This document shows positions 1 to 8,655 of a DNA stretch of 41,277 bases, piece by piece. The notes beneath the pieces were generated by a model. That model was not told where the DNA came from and did not search any database. It saw only the letters and a list, made by a program, of their open reading frames with translations. Numbering within the stretch: the stretch's first letter is position 1; each line of letters starts with the position of its first letter. This DNA is from Lachnoclostridium sp. (GTDB taxonomy: Bacteria; Bacillota_A; Clostridia; Lachnospirales; Lachnospiraceae), in assembly GCA_015057755.1 (NCBI GenBank), contig SVDR01000013.1:1-41277 (forward strand), read 5' to 3'. The position numbers were made by a program, and so were the translations under genes.

Positions 1-659
1 TGGAAATCATAGTCCTTGCGGAATACGAAGGAAACCAGGTTGCCTTCCTTGGAAACGATCGGAAGAGCGTTTAATTTGTGCTCCCAGATAATGTCGTTTG
101 CCTCTTTTAATGTTGTTCCTTCCGGAGCATATACGAGCTTCTCTAACGGAGTCATAAATGCGGAAACCGGAGTAGCCGGATCCATACGGCTTACACGGTA
201 GTCACGGCTTGTAACGATACCAAGTAATTTACCTGTGCCTGTACCATCATCAGTAACAGCCATTGTGGAGTGGCCTGTACGCTCTTTGAGAGCAACCACT
301 TCTGCCATTGTGTTATCAACACGTAAGTTGGAATCGCTTACTACGAAACCAGCTTTATTATTTTTAACTTTACGAACCATCTCAGCCTGCTGCTCAATCG
401 GCTGGGAAACATAAATGAATGCGATACCGCCCTCTTTTGCAAGAGCAACGCCCATATTCTCACCGGATACGGACTGCATAACTGCAGATACCATCGGGAT
501 GTTCATAGTTAACGGACACTCTTCGCCTGCACGCTTATTATATTTTACCACCGGAGTCTTCAAAGATACATTTGCCGGTGTGCATTCTTTAGAAGAGAAT
601 CCCGGAACTAACAGATATTCATTAAATGTACGGGACGGTTCGGAATAATAAAATGCCAT
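1..659 (-). CDS. guaB: IMP dehydrogenase, N-terminal part (cut by window start)
   Basis: Inosine-5'-monophosphate dehydrogenase oxidises IMP to XMP with NAD+, the committed step to GTP, in the cytosol. The visible 219 residues start [20 protein letters not shown], then give the barrel start ([31 protein letters not shown]) and the inserted CBS pair ([35 protein letters not shown]). The C-terminal catalytic half with the active-site cysteine loop lies outside the window. The ATG at 659 is chosen because the family sequence starts there and a GAGG-type ribosome site precedes it. It lies 57 bases after purC on the same strand with no terminator seen between, so both are probably one transcript under the ZTP riboswitch near 1541-1612. 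Family assignment is firm. Confidence 0.95.
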   Translation of the reverse strand, partial: MAFYYSEPSRTFNEYLLVPGFSSKECTPANVSLKTPVVKYNKRAGEECPLTMNIPMVSAVMQSVSGENMGVALAKEGGIAFIYVSQPIEQQAEMVRKVKNNKAGFVVSDSNLRVDNTMAEVVALKERTGHSTMAVTDDGTGTGKLLGIVTSRDYRVSRMDPATPVSAFMTPLEKLVYAPEGTTLKEANDIIWEHKLNALPIVSKEGNLVSFVFRKDYDF

Positions 660-716
660 TTCTAATTACCTCGCTATAATTTATCCTTGTATAAAATAGT
701 TATCAATATCTAAATC

Positions 717-1403
717 TTAAGCAAAGAAAAGTTCAGAAAGAGTCATCGGATCGATATACTGACCATCTTTGTATACACGCATGTTACCGGAAGCGATCTC
801 ATCGATGAGCATTACGTTTCCGTCAGCATCGTAGCCATACTCGAATTTGATATCGTAGAGAACCATACCTTTTTCTTTCAGGTCATCTGCAACGATCTGT
901 GTGATCTTCTGTGTCATATCTTTCATAGAGTCGTACTGAGCCTCTGTCATAACGCCTAATGCTGCAAGAGCATCTTTTGTTACGAGCGGATCACCTAACT
1001 CATCGTTCTTAAATGTTGTCTCAACGTAAGCCGGAAGATCTGCACCAGCCTCGATGTACTGACCATAGCGGCGGATGAAGCTGCCTACTGCTTTGTGACG
1101 GCAGATAACTTCAAGACCCTGACCGAATACTTTCGCCGGAAGTACTTCCATTGTTGTATCTTCAAGGTTAGCGTTTACATAGTGTGTTCTGATTCCTGCT
1201 GCATTGATCTTCTCAAAGAAATAAATGGACATACGAAGGTTTACATCACCTACGCCATCAATTGTCAGACCAACAGCGTTCTCACCCGGATCAAATACGC
1301 CATCTTTACCTGTGCAGTCATCTTTGAATTTTAAAAGATAATTGCCGTTCTCAAGTGCATAAACGTTTTTTGTCTTACCAGTGTAAACAAGTTTCTTCTC
1401 CAT
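717..1403 (-). CDS. purC: Phosphoribosylaminoimidazole-succinocarboxamide synthase (SAICAR synthetase)
   Basis: PurC ligates aspartate to CAIR using ATP to give SAICAR in de novo purine synthesis. The 228-residue length is usual for the single-domain bacterial enzyme. Visible family features are the opening [14 protein letters not shown] nucleotide-binding region, the [17 protein letters not shown] stretch, the conserved [16 protein letters not shown] block (about residues 99-114) and the ending [20 protein letters not shown] (about 182-201). The ATG at 1403 has AAGGAG eight bases upstream. The gene is first in the transcript that starts at the ZTP riboswitch and continues into guaB. Because ZTP and ZMP accumulate when 10-formyl-THF is short, purC expression is expected to rise under folate stress; this is inferred from the riboswitch class, not shown here. 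Confidence 0.96.
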   Translation of the reverse strand: MEKKLVYTGKTKNVYALENGNYLLKFKDDCTGKDGVFDPGENAVGLTIDGVGDVNLRMSIYFFEKINAAGIRTHYVNANLEDTTMEVLPAKVFGQGLEVICRHKAVGSFIRRYGQYIEAGADLPAYVETTFKNDELGDPLVTKDALAALGVMTEAQYDSMKDMTQKITQIVADDLKEKGMVLYDIKFEYGYDADGNVMLIDEIASGNMRVYKDGQYIDPMTLSELFFA

Positions 1404-1511
1404 AGTAGATTCTCCTTATTATATAAAAATTACAATCTTATACAAACCAGGTTTTACCTTTTAACCCACTATAATTATAACGGATACAAATGACAATTTC
1501 AATACAGAAAT

Positions 1512-1556
1512 AAAAAAACCGACACTCTAGGCTGTCCCAATTGCCCAGACGGTCGG
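1512..1556 (-). terminator. Riboswitch expression-platform terminator
   Basis: On the minus strand CCGAC (1556-1552) pairs with GUCGG (1523-1519), and UCUGGGC pairs with GCCUAGA further in. A run of seven U follows. The 5' arm includes the ZTP-binding CCGUCUGGGC segment, so the terminator and the aptamer exclude each other. Confidence 0.88.
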
Positions 1557-1612
1557 CTGTCTACAGTCACACTCCCTGTGGTTACCCACTTCCGTCAGTT
1601 GTGTGACCGCTG
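1541..1612 (-). promoter_or_regulatory. ZTP (pfl) riboswitch aptamer upstream of purC
   Basis: Read on the minus strand, the leader contains GUCACAC pairing with GUGUGAC (P1), an inner GUGG-UAA-CCAC hairpin and the CAGGGAG segment. These are followed by the near-invariant 3' half CCGUCUGGGCAA at 1552-1541. This is the two-domain layout of the pfl motif, known to bind ZTP/ZMP (AICAR and its triphosphate). A terminator follows directly and reuses the CCGUCUGGGC segment in its 5' arm, so ligand binding should prevent termination (an ON switch). A -35/-10 pair at 1643-1615 would start the RNA at the base of P1. The position before purC-guaB fits the class. I am confident of the class from the conserved core but have not run a covariance search. 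Confidence 0.9.
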
Positions 1613-1614
1613 TC

Positions 1615-1643
1615 ATGTTATCACATTTTCTCCTGAAAATCAA
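1615..1643 (-). promoter_or_regulatory. Promoter for riboswitch-purC-guaB transcript
   Basis: TTGATT at 1643-1638 and TAACAT at 1620-1615 are separated by exactly 17 bases on the minus strand. The predicted start, 6-8 bases further, falls at the first bases of riboswitch helix P1. The pair lies just after the spoVG terminator. Confidence 0.65.
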
Positions 1644-1656
1644 GAGTCTTTCACGC

Positions 1657-1696
1657 AAAAAATCCCTGCGGACCGCATTCCCTCGGACCGCAGGGA
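1657..1696 (-). terminator. Terminator of the glgC-glgD-spoVG unit
   Basis: Minus-strand hairpin with 13-base arms at 1696-1684 and 1675-1663 (TCCCTGCGG core, one internal mismatch), followed by TTTTTT at 1662-1657. It begins 18 bases after the spoVG stop codon and separates spoVG from the purine unit. Confidence 0.9.
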
Positions 1697-1714
1697 CTTC
1701 TAATACGTATTCAA

Positions 1715-1987
1715 TTACTCGGCTGCTGCCTCCAGAGTTGTCATCTCATATTTTTCAAGAATCACCTTCTGGATCATGTCGCGTGTTCCGGAATTGATCG
1801 GATGAGCAATGTCGCGATACTCTCCGTCCGCAGCTTTTCTGCTCGGCATTGCGATAAACAGGCCCTTTTCCCCTTCAATGACCTTGATATCGTGAATCAC
1901 AAATTCATTGTCCAATGTGATGGACACGATCGCTTTCATCTTGCCTTCCTTCTCTATCTTTCTCACTCGTACATCTGTAACCTGCAT
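1715..1987 (-). CDS. spoVG: Septation / RNA-binding regulator SpoVG
   Basis: SpoVG is a small conserved regulator first known from Bacillus sporulation septum control, and reported in several Firmicutes to bind nucleic acid and affect many genes. The 90-residue protein matches family length and opens [20 protein letters not shown] with the typical [19 protein letters not shown] core. It then has the conserved [10 protein letters not shown] segment and the block [20 protein letters not shown]. The ATG at 1987 has GGGAGG six bases upstream. It follows glgD by 38 bases on the same strand and is followed by a strong terminator, so it is the last gene of the glgC-glgD-spoVG transcript. Whether SpoVG regulates glycogen genes is unknown. 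Confidence 0.96.
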   Translation of the reverse strand: MQVTDVRVRKIEKEGKMKAIVSITLDNEFVIHDIKVIEGEKGLFIAMPSRKAADGEYRDIAHPINSGTRDMIQKVILEKYEMTTLEAAAE

Positions 1988-2025
1988 AAATAACCTCCCT
2001 GATAGCTTCCTCTGGACCCCTTATC

Positions 2026-3147
2026 TTATAATGTATATCGCTCGTTCTCTTCGACAACCACCTTGATGTCATCCGGCTGTCCGATATAAGTTGTGTTCGC
2101 ACGGATGGTTGCGCGGCTCTCCACGATACAGTTCTCAATGACGGTATTATCCCCAATATAAACGTCATTCAGAATGATGGAATTCTTGATCACACAGTTG
2201 TTTCCGATAAATACTTTCTTGAACAAAAGTGAATTCTCCACTTTACCGTTTAAGATACATCCGCTGGAAACAAGACTGTTCTTCACATCTGCGCCCGGGT
2301 TATATTTGGCCGGCGGCAGATCGTCGATCTTCGAATAAATATCCGGATATTCTCTGAAGAAGAAGTTACGGATGTCCGGCTTTAAGAAATCCATATTGGT
2401 CTGGTAATATGCATCCACGGATGCGATATTGTTCCAATAAGACTCCATCTTGTATGCGTAGATTCGTTTTACATTTTTATAACGTACAAGAATATCTTTT
2501 ACGAAGTCAAACTGACCCTCGCCTGCACATCTTTCAAGCAGTTCAATCAGCTGACGACGACGGATCACGTAGATACCGCAGGAAATGGTTGTGGAATCTG
2601 CAATCATCGGTTTCTCTTCGAAGTCTGTGATTCTTCCGTCTGCGTTTGTCTTAACCATACCGAAACGTGTTACATCCACTCCTGCCGGCATGTCTTTGCA
2701 GACGATCGTGATGTCCGCTTTTTTCTCAATATGATATTCGAGAACTTTGTTGTAATCCAGCTTGTAAATACCGTCACCTGCTGCGATCACAACGTACGGT
2801 TCATGGCTTCTCTTTAAGAAGTCCAGGTTCTGGTAAAGGGCATCTGCTGTACCGCGGTACCAGTCGTTGTGTTCCGCTGTAATGGTCGGCGGGAACACGT
2901 AAAGACCGCCCTGTTTACGACCGAAATCCCACCATTTGGAAGAACTCAGGTGCTCGTTCAGGGAACGGGAGTTATACTGTGTCAGAACAGCAACGCTCTG
3001 AATGTGAGAGTTGCTCATGTTACTTAATACGAAGTCAATGCTGCGGAAACTTCCTGCGACCGGCATTGCTGCAATCGCTCTCTTCTTGGAAAGTTCGCGC
3101 ATACGCTTGCTGTTACCGCCAGCTAAAACAATACCTACTGCTCTCAT
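2026..3147 (-). CDS. glgD: Glucose-1-phosphate adenylyltransferase, GlgD regulatory subunit
   Basis: GlgD is the partner subunit of ADP-glucose pyrophosphorylase in Firmicutes. It has an N-terminal nucleotidyltransferase-like fold ([26 protein letters not shown]) and a C-terminal left-handed beta-helix of hexapeptide repeats (about residues 285-355, for example [14 protein letters not shown] and [13 protein letters not shown]). Compared with the neighbouring GlgC, the basic activator or substrate signature near the N-terminus is altered ([19 protein letters not shown] instead of [15 protein letters not shown]). This fits a subunit with reduced catalytic capacity. The 373-residue length is usual. 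Its ATG overlaps the glgC stop by four bases (ATGA), which implies translational coupling and subunit balance. Confidence 0.95.
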   Translation of the reverse strand: MRAVGIVLAGGNSKRMRELSKKRAIAAMPVAGSFRSIDFVLSNMSNSHIQSVAVLTQYNSRSLNEHLSSSKWWDFGRKQGGLYVFPPTITAEHNDWYRGTADALYQNLDFLKRSHEPYVVIAAGDGIYKLDYNKVLEYHIEKKADITIVCKDMPAGVDVTRFGMVKTNADGRITDFEEKPMIADSTTISCGIYVIRRRQLIELLERCAGEGQFDFVKDILVRYKNVKRIYAYKMESYWNNIASVDAYYQTNMDFLKPDIRNFFFREYPDIYSKIDDLPPAKYNPGADVKNSLVSSGCILNGKVENSLLFKKVFIGNNCVIKNSIILNDVYIGDNTVIENCIVESRATIRANTTYIGQPDDIKVVVEENERYTL

Positions 3148-4418
3148 GCGTTTCCACCTGCCTTTACTATGTAGCCGCCGCTTTCAAGCTGTCCATCCGG
3201 GTAGTCACTTGGCTCGGTCACGCCTGAAATCGCTGTATTCTTACCGACCTGCACACCCTCCGGGATCACGGAGTGCTCTCCTACCGTTACCAGATCAAAC
3301 TGGTAAACCTTAGGATCATACTGGCTGTCTGCGTATTCGCCGACACCAAGATGTGCATTGGCACCGATCTTAACATCTTCTGCAATGATCGCCTTTTCAA
3401 CGATCGCGCCTGCGCCGATCACGGTATCCTGCATGATAATAGAATCTCTGACAACTGCACCTTTTTCGATGGTAACACCTTCTCCGATCACGGAATTCGT
3501 TACTTCACCGTAAATCTCGGTTCCTTCGCCAATGATACTCTTTACAACCTTCGCCTCAGCGTCAATGTACTGCGGCGGGATACGGTCTGTCTTTGTGTAG
3601 ATCTTCCAGTATTCCTCGTAAAGGTTGAACTCCGGAATAATGTCGATCAGCTCCATATTGGCCTCCCAATAGGAACCAAGTGTTCCAACATCTTTCCAGT
3701 AGCCGTTAAATTCATACGCATAGATCTTGCCGGTCTTTTCATGACAGTACGGAATCACATGCTTGCCAAAGTCACAGCCAGGAACATCGGAAAGTGTCAG
3801 AAGCGCTTCCTTCAGAACCTTCCAGTTGAAAATATAAATACCCATGGAAGCCAGGTTGCTTCTCGGGTTTGCCGGTTTCTCTTCAAACTCTGTAATCTTG
3901 TTTGTATCATCTGTAATCAGGATACCGAAACGGCTTGCCTCTTCCATCGGAACAGACATCGCTGCGATCGTAACATCCGCATTGTTCGCCTTGTGATACT
4001 CAAGCATTACTTCATAATCCATCTTGTAGATGTGGTCACCGGAAAGGATCAGAACATACTCCGGATTGTAAGAATCCATGTATTCTAAGTTCTGATAAAT
4101 TGCATTTGCAGTACCTGTATACCAGTCGCTGCCTTTGCTTCTCTCGTACGGCGGAAGAACCGTTACACCACCTACGTTACGGTCTAAATCCCACGGAATA
4201 CCAATTCCGATATGTGCATTTAAGCGTAATGGCTGATACTGTGTCAGTACACCGACGGTATCTACGCCAGAATTAATGCAATTGCTCAGCGGGAAATCGA
4301 TGATTCTGTATTTGCCGCCAAAAGATACTGCAGGCTTCGCTACTTTTTGTGTAAGTACGCCAAGACGGCTGCCTTGTCCGCCAGCCAACAGCATTGCTAT
4401 CATTTCTTTTCTTACCAC
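3144..4418 (-). CDS. glgC: Glucose-1-phosphate adenylyltransferase, GlgC catalytic subunit
   Basis: GlgC makes ADP-glucose and pyrophosphate from ATP and glucose-1-phosphate, the first committed step of bacterial glycogen synthesis. The sequence shows [20 protein letters not shown] (pyrophosphorylase loop), [32 protein letters not shown], the catalytic [11 protein letters not shown] block, [10 protein letters not shown] and a C-terminal hexapeptide beta-helix. Length is 424 residues, as usual. The start is a GTG at 4418 with AGAGGTGAT upstream. A -10 TATAAT lies at 4485-4480. It is the first gene of the glgC-glgD-spoVG unit. No glycogen synthase or branching enzyme is seen in this window. Confidence 0.96.
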   Translation of the reverse strand: MVRKEMIAMLLAGGQGSRLGVLTQKVAKPAVSFGGKYRIIDFPLSNCINSGVDTVGVLTQYQPLRLNAHIGIGIPWDLDRNVGGVTVLPPYERSKGSDWYTGTANAIYQNLEYMDSYNPEYVLILSGDHIYKMDYEVMLEYHKANNADVTIAAMSVPMEEASRFGILITDDTNKITEFEEKPANPRSNLASMGIYIFNWKVLKEALLTLSDVPGCDFGKHVIPYCHEKTGKIYAYEFNGYWKDVGTLGSYWEANMELIDIIPEFNLYEEYWKIYTKTDRIPPQYIDAEAKVVKSIIGEGTEIYGEVTNSVIGEGVTIEKGAVVRDSIIMQDTVIGAGAIVEKAIIAEDVKIGANAHLGVGEYADSQYDPKVYQFDLVTVGEHSVIPEGVQVGKNTAISGVTEPSDYPDGQLESGGYIVKAGGNA

Positions 4419-4479
4419 GATATCACCTCTTGCTGCTCATTTTTGTGCCAAAAAACTAGTTAGTTTTAGTGGTAGTTAC

Positions 4480-4508
4480 ATTATATCACAGGAGTTATGA
4501 AAAGTGAA
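4480..4508 (-). promoter_or_regulatory. Putative promoter of glgC
   Basis: Minus-strand TATAAT at 4485-4480, with TTCACT (two mismatches to TTGACA) 17 bases upstream at 4508-4503. The leader to the GTG start is about 60 bases and contains a small ACTAGT-centred palindrome (near 4455-4460). Confidence 0.5.
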
Positions 4509-4630
4509 CAAAGGTTTCGTGATTTTTGCGGTGATTTTGGTAAATGTTCCTTATTTTGCGATCTTATAGATGTTCCGCCTTGTGATTTTGTTTACGCTTC
4601 TTCCGCCAGATGCGATTCTCGTCACCCCTA

Positions 4631-4800
4631 GAGTATCTATGTAGAAAAATTTAGCTCATAGATACCCGAACTATAAAATGATCTGATGAAATCAATGTTT
4701 TTCCAACAAAAAAGTATCTATACGAAAAAATCCTGTCCTCAGATACCAAATTTGATAAAAATGAGTATCTCTGAGGATTCTTTTTTCGTATAGACACTTA
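4631..4800. repeat. Inverted-repeat cluster built on GTATCT words, in a gene-free spacer (4419-4877)
   Basis: The 459-base spacer between glgC and the next gene holds two inverted repeats sharing the word GTATCT. The first pairs GTATCTATG (4633-4641) with CATAGATAC (4657-4665). The second is a long imperfect palindrome with 34-base arms at 4713-4746 and 4765-4798 around an 18-base AT-rich centre; both outer arms contain TATACGAAAAAA. In total the word occurs five times in either orientation. The arms could form a bidirectional terminator-like hairpin or be the remains of a miniature inverted-repeat element. No start-to-stop reading frame with a ribosome site was seen in this spacer. Confidence 0.6.
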
Positions 4801-4877
4801 TTAATTTTAAAACATGTGGAATATAAATAGTACCTGAACAAGATAATAATTTGTATATGTACTCTTTCTCTTAACCC

Positions 4878-6071
4878 CTATTTTAACTTCTCATACTCAT
4901 ATATACTATATCCTGTAAGATTTCCGGCCAAATCGTAAGACCGTCCGCATTTGCGATTTCCCTTCTTATCATATTCATACTCTGAGACTCCACTGTTCAT
5001 AGAGTTCTTATATTCCAGTCGGATCTCTCTGCCTTCTTCGTCATATTCATAATGCAGCTCATTGGAAATCTCGCCATCGTCATAACTGATATAAGTCAGT
5101 GTATCACCATTTTCATTATAAGTCGTTTCTGCTCTTAACTCGCCTCCCATAGACCATTTTCTGTAAACACAAACATTTTCCTCATTGTATTCAAATTCGA
5201 TACATACGTCATAAGACGAATTACCGCTCAAACTAACCTCTTCCTCACGCAGACAATTTCCATTTTCATCATAATCATATACTTTCATTGAACGGTTCTG
5301 GCCAGAATAAAAGTTACGTTCTTCAATCAGATTTCCCACATCATCATAAGAATACTCAAACCAGTTATCTTCAAAATGATCACTGGGCTCACGTTTTTCA
5401 ATTAACTGTCCTGCATCATTATAGGTATAGAGAACCTCCTTACGGACATCTCCGGGATTATCCATGGCCCATGTACGGTCTCCCATGGCCGCCGGATCAG
5501 CTATATGGGCCCGCTCCGCCACTAGAAGACCGTTTCCGTCATATTCACAGAAAACCACCGTGCTGTCGTCACCCATATAGACCGTCTTATTTCCATTTTC
5601 ATCATAACGGTATGTTTCAAACCTCGCTAATCCGTAAACTTCATTGATGGATAAGGATTGAAGAATGTTGCCATTCGCGTCATATTCGTATTCTTCGATC
5701 TCTTTCACAAACGGTTCCTGTGCCATTACATAGTCAGTCACATATTTTGTCAAAAGGCGGCCTTCTTCATCATAAGTCATTTCCGTTATCGTTCTCGGAG
5801 TCGCGGAGGTATCTTCCGAATCATAAACCGTAATTTTTGTATTCACCCAGACTTCCTCTGTCGCTTCCTCAAGGAACTCTGCAATCATGTTCTTTTCATC
5901 TGCTGCTTCTTTTTTATCTTCTTTCTTAGAATCTGTCACAGCTTCTTTTTCCGATGTTTTGCCAGACGCAACGGTTTCTGTTCCGCCTCCGCCGCATGCA
6001 CCTAAACTAAATACAGCTATGCCCAAAACCACATACAGACCCATCGCACAAAATAAATTCCTTTTTAACAT
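4878..6071 (-). CDS. Secreted lipoprotein with YD (RHS-like) repeats
   Basis: A predicted surface lipoprotein of 397 residues. It begins with a basic and hydrophobic signal peptide ending in a lipobox (SLGAC, Cys about residue 26), then a charged Lys/Glu linker (about 35-65). The rest is a long run of YD-type repeats with the pattern YxYDENGN or EYDxxGN (for example EYEYDANGN, RYDENGN, YDYDENGN, EYDKKGN). Such repeats are known from RHS and wall-associated proteins and bind or encapsulate carbohydrate or peptide. No toxin domain follows, so this is a short repeat-only protein. The ATG at 6071 has GGGAG upstream. It starts 17 bases after the WG-repeat lipoprotein and is probably co-transcribed. 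Its role is unknown. Confidence 0.8.
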   Translation of the reverse strand: MLKRNLFCAMGLYVVLGIAVFSLGACGGGGTETVASGKTSEKEAVTDSKKEDKKEAADEKNMIAEFLEEATEEVWVNTKITVYDSEDTSATPRTITEMTYDEEGRLLTKYVTDYVMAQEPFVKEIEEYEYDANGNILQSLSINEVYGLARFETYRYDENGNKTVYMGDDSTVVFCEYDGNGLLVAERAHIADPAAMGDRTWAMDNPGDVRKEVLYTYNDAGQLIEKREPSDHFEDNWFEYSYDDVGNLIEERNFYSGQNRSMKVYDYDENGNCLREEEVSLSGNSSYDVCIEFEYNEENVCVYRKWSMGGELRAETTYNENGDTLTYISYDDGEISNELHYEYDEEGREIRLEYKNSMNSGVSEYEYDKKGNRKCGRSYDLAGNLTGYSIYEYEKLK

Positions 6072-6088
6072 ATCTTTTCTCCCATTTA

Positions 6089-7678
6089 TTATTCATTCCA
6101 CACAATCGGTGTATAAAACTTGGTTTCTGCACCGGCTGTTAACACAATCTGGATGCCATCAAAATAACACTCCGAATACATGACCGGTTCTACCAGTTCT
6201 TCACCGTCATACAAACCGTACAGTTCCGAAGTGGAATCCTGAACAATCAGACACTCGGTTCCGTTTACCGGCGTAATCTCTGCCCATTCCGTGACTTCTC
6301 CGGTCTGACGATTTACCACACCCTCATAATGACTATTACCAATGGAACAGTATCCACATCCGTAGAAACTGTTTACATAGGTGTAATTGATGTATTCACC
6401 ATGAACTTTTGTATTAGGGAGTTCATCTACAACAGCTCCACTTTGATCCAAAACCACCCATTCTGCATTTTCTGATCCGGAAGACACACCATATTCATTG
6501 GGATCATTTGCGGATTCAGCTGCCGCATATCCAACCGGGTCAAAGGTAGTAATCATAGAATATCGGTCAGAAATAATATTCAGATTCTCATCTAACACAA
6601 CCTGATAGTCATAATCGAACACGTCTGCTACTGCATTCGGAATACTGCAATTACCAAGGTACACCTGCTGTTCTGTTAATGAAACCGAATCTACATATTC
6701 CAGTTCTCTCAACAGATTATTTCCACTATAATCGTACACCTGATAATTCTTATGGTTCGTTGTAGCAAAAATATAGTTTTCCCCCATGATAAAATCTTCA
6801 TATTCATGTGATGAGGAAATCACGACATTTCCGTCATGATCATATAACCCATACCACGGATCTGCACCTGTATGAATGTTTACCTCGCACCAGATAAAAT
6901 CTTCATTGATGATTACCCCTGCATGTTCCGGTGCGATGATCCAATTGCCCTCCCTGTCGATCACACCGGTGCCGTTTCCACTCTTCGAATCAATCTCTGC
7001 CATTGCCCGATTTCCAACAAATCCACTCGCGCTCTCAAACATAAATCCAATTACGGTAGATCCCTTCGGATCGATAAATCCATAGTAGCCATCTTTCTTT
7101 GCCAATGCAATTCCCTGATCATACATGCCAATTTCTTCAAAAATGGGTTCTATTACAAACTCACTTTTTTCCAAATCATAAATTCCAAACAATCCATCTA
7201 CCTGTTCATACACATAGTATGGATATTCGTCCGTTGGAGTCAGTAGCTTCAGACTTGTAGTCAAGAAATCAATGACTTCCCATTGGTCTTCCATACACTG
7301 AAAACTAATTGTATATGTACCCTCAATTGCCCAAAATTCATTTCCTGCTCTTAAGGTTGCATCTACATCAACCATTCCGGATTCCTCATCCATGTTCTTC
7401 TCGTCAATCTCAACCTTTGCAACATCCTGTAATTCAAAATCAATCAATAATGTTTCCATTTTAAGAATGTACTCAGATACCAAATCATCCGAAAACTCTA
7501 CTTTTGATTTTCCTATTTTTTTTGCCGGTTTACTTTTCTCTTTTACCATGTCAGCAGACACGACTTTCTGATCCATTTCAACAGCAGTTTGCCCTTTTTC
7601 CGCACACCCACTCATCAAAAACATAAACAAGCTGAACATTAAACATAAAATTACCCTTTTCTTTTTCCCGTATATCAT
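6089..7678 (-). CDS. WG-repeat lipoprotein
   Basis: A predicted 529-residue surface lipoprotein. The start at 7678 is chosen because ATGAGG sits six bases upstream and a typical signal peptide follows (MIYGKKKRVILCLMFSLFMF) with lipobox LMSGC; an in-frame TTG at 7699 is less likely. After a linker and a beta-rich region (about 70-150) come WG-type beta repeats (VDGLFGIYDLEKSEFVIEPI, DGYYGFIDPKGSTVIGF, GTGVIDREGNWIIAP, WYGLYDHDGNVVISS). The C-terminus has another degenerate copy (SELYGLYDGEELVEPVMYSE). WG repeats are common in secreted proteins of Firmicutes and their ligands are mostly unknown. It is followed after 17 bases by the YD-repeat lipoprotein and preceded by the cell-wall-binding protein, all on one strand. 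Confidence 0.82.
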   Translation of the reverse strand: MIYGKKKRVILCLMFSLFMFLMSGCAEKGQTAVEMDQKVVSADMVKEKSKPAKKIGKSKVEFSDDLVSEYILKMETLLIDFELQDVAKVEIDEKNMDEESGMVDVDATLRAGNEFWAIEGTYTISFQCMEDQWEVIDFLTTSLKLLTPTDEYPYYVYEQVDGLFGIYDLEKSEFVIEPIFEEIGMYDQGIALAKKDGYYGFIDPKGSTVIGFMFESASGFVGNRAMAEIDSKSGNGTGVIDREGNWIIAPEHAGVIINEDFIWCEVNIHTGADPWYGLYDHDGNVVISSSHEYEDFIMGENYIFATTNHKNYQVYDYSGNNLLRELEYVDSVSLTEQQVYLGNCSIPNAVADVFDYDYQVVLDENLNIISDRYSMITTFDPVGYAAAESANDPNEYGVSSGSENAEWVVLDQSGAVVDELPNTKVHGEYINYTYVNSFYGCGYCSIGNSHYEGVVNRQTGEVTEWAEITPVNGTECLIVQDSTSELYGLYDGEELVEPVMYSECYFDGIQIVLTAGAETKFYTPIVWNE

Positions 7679-7709
7679 AATCAACCTCATTATTTCCAAT
7701 ATCGTAATT

Positions 7710-7735
7710 TTAGCCGCCGAATTCTCGGCGGCTAA
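7710..7735. other. Intergenic 11-bp perfect stem-loop
   Basis: TAGCCGCCGA (7711-7720) and TCGGCGGCTA (7725-7734) pair perfectly around ATTC, with one more A-T pair outside. It lies a few bases after the stop of the cell-wall-binding gene and about 30 bases before the WG lipoprotein start. There is no good U-run on either strand, so it is a weak terminator or an mRNA processing or stability hairpin rather than a classical terminator. Confidence 0.6.
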
Positions 7736-7743
7736 TTAACAAA

Positions 7744-8553
7744 CTAATACACAAATCTTGCATCTGCGATGATTAAACCCGCTGTTCTATAGATAGACTC
7801 ATGGTCTGTGCAGATTTCTACAAACTTCTCACCTGTAATATCCACGGAAATCTCCATCGGTTCTGTATACAGATCGATTACTTCATAGAATAGTTCATCG
7901 CCATCATGATTATATACATAAAACTCCATCTCCTGTTCCAGACCTTTTACTGGAGCCAGCGTTGCACGGAATTCCTTGTATTTCCCATTAGTATAATAGG
8001 TCGGACCCTCAACTTTATTCTTCTGGGAATACAACTTAAATGCATTGCTGTATCGATTTCCAAAGGAATCAGTTGCGTCCACAAAGACCATCTTGCGGTC
8101 AATCGGAGTCAAGGATTCCAGCCAATCAAATTCTTCACCCTGATCCAACTCGGAATCAAAGTATTCTTCTTCCTGGCCTCCTCCATAATTCGGGATCCAA
8201 GCCCCATCAGCACCCACATAGTACGGTCCAACCCACTGATTCTTCAGCATCGCACCACTAGATCCGAGATAATAGTTTCCTATCCACTGATCTGATACCA
8301 TTGCACCGCTAGATCTCATATAATACCATTCTCCACCTATTTCCTGCCAGCCAGTTAACATTTGTCCGTTACCGTTGAAATAGTACCAAGTTGTATCAAT
8401 ATTGTGCCAGCCAGTAGCATTACGTCCACCACCGAGTTCATAATACCAAATGCCGCCATTTTGCTTCCATGCAGCCTGTGAACTAAATGCCATTCCGGCG
8501 CACATTGCCAATGCTGCTATTGTTGTTAACACTTTTTTTGTATTTTTTCTCAT
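7744..8553 (-). CDS. Secreted protein with choline-binding-type cell-wall repeats
   Basis: A predicted exported protein of 269 residues. The start at 8553 follows AGGAGGTTGAGGTT and opens a signal peptide (MRKNTKKVLTTIAALAMCAG, cleavage probably after SSQA). Mature residues about 28-130 are CW_binding_1-type repeats rich in Trp, Tyr and Gly (GGIWYYELGGGRNATGWHNI, TTWYYFNGNGQMLTGWQEIG, GEWYYMRSSGAMV). Such repeats are known to bind choline or other wall-teichoic or glycan decorations. The remaining C-terminal domain (about 150-269) is beta-rich and not recognised. A -10 TATAAT at 8592-8587 and a CCATGG palindrome at 8642-8653 lie upstream. The three surface-protein genes follow one another on the minus strand. 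Confidence 0.85.
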   Translation of the reverse strand: MRKNTKKVLTTIAALAMCAGMAFSSQAAWKQNGGIWYYELGGGRNATGWHNIDTTWYYFNGNGQMLTGWQEIGGEWYYMRSSGAMVSDQWIGNYYLGSSGAMLKNQWVGPYYVGADGAWIPNYGGGQEEEYFDSELDQGEEFDWLESLTPIDRKMVFVDATDSFGNRYSNAFKLYSQKNKVEGPTYYTNGKYKEFRATLAPVKGLEQEMEFYVYNHDGDELFYEVIDLYTEPMEISVDITGEKFVEICTDHESIYRTAGLIIADARFVY

Positions 8554-8586
8554 AACCTCAACCTCCTGCAAAATAGACTGTCCGTC

Positions 8587-8592
8587 ATTATA
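8587..8592 (-). promoter_or_regulatory. -10 element of the cell-wall-binding protein gene
   Basis: Perfect TATAAT on the minus strand, 33 bases before the chosen ATG. No convincing -35 is found at 16-18 bases; the CCATGG palindrome centred at about 8647 lies 58 bases upstream, where a regulator could act. Confidence 0.45.
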
Positions 8593-8641
8593 CGAATAGT
8601 CTATCATACTTTCCTTTACAAAATAATATCTCTGAAAATTC

Positions 8642-8653
8642 TCACCATGGTAA
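8642..8653. promoter_or_regulatory. CCATGG palindromic operator, copy 1
   Basis: On the minus strand this reads TTACCATGGTGA, identical over 12 bases to copy 2 at 11689-11704. It lies just after the MATE stop codon and upstream of the promoter of the cell-wall-binding protein gene. Proposed as the binding site of one dimeric regulator acting on several promoters in this block; the regulator is not identified. Confidence 0.5.
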
Positions 8654-8655
8654 AC

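Noticed and set aside
3273..4088. Long plus-strand open frame (271 codons) opposite glgC
   Set aside because: It is fully antisense to a clearly conserved gene, has no domain pattern and no ribosome site; it results from codon bias of glgC.
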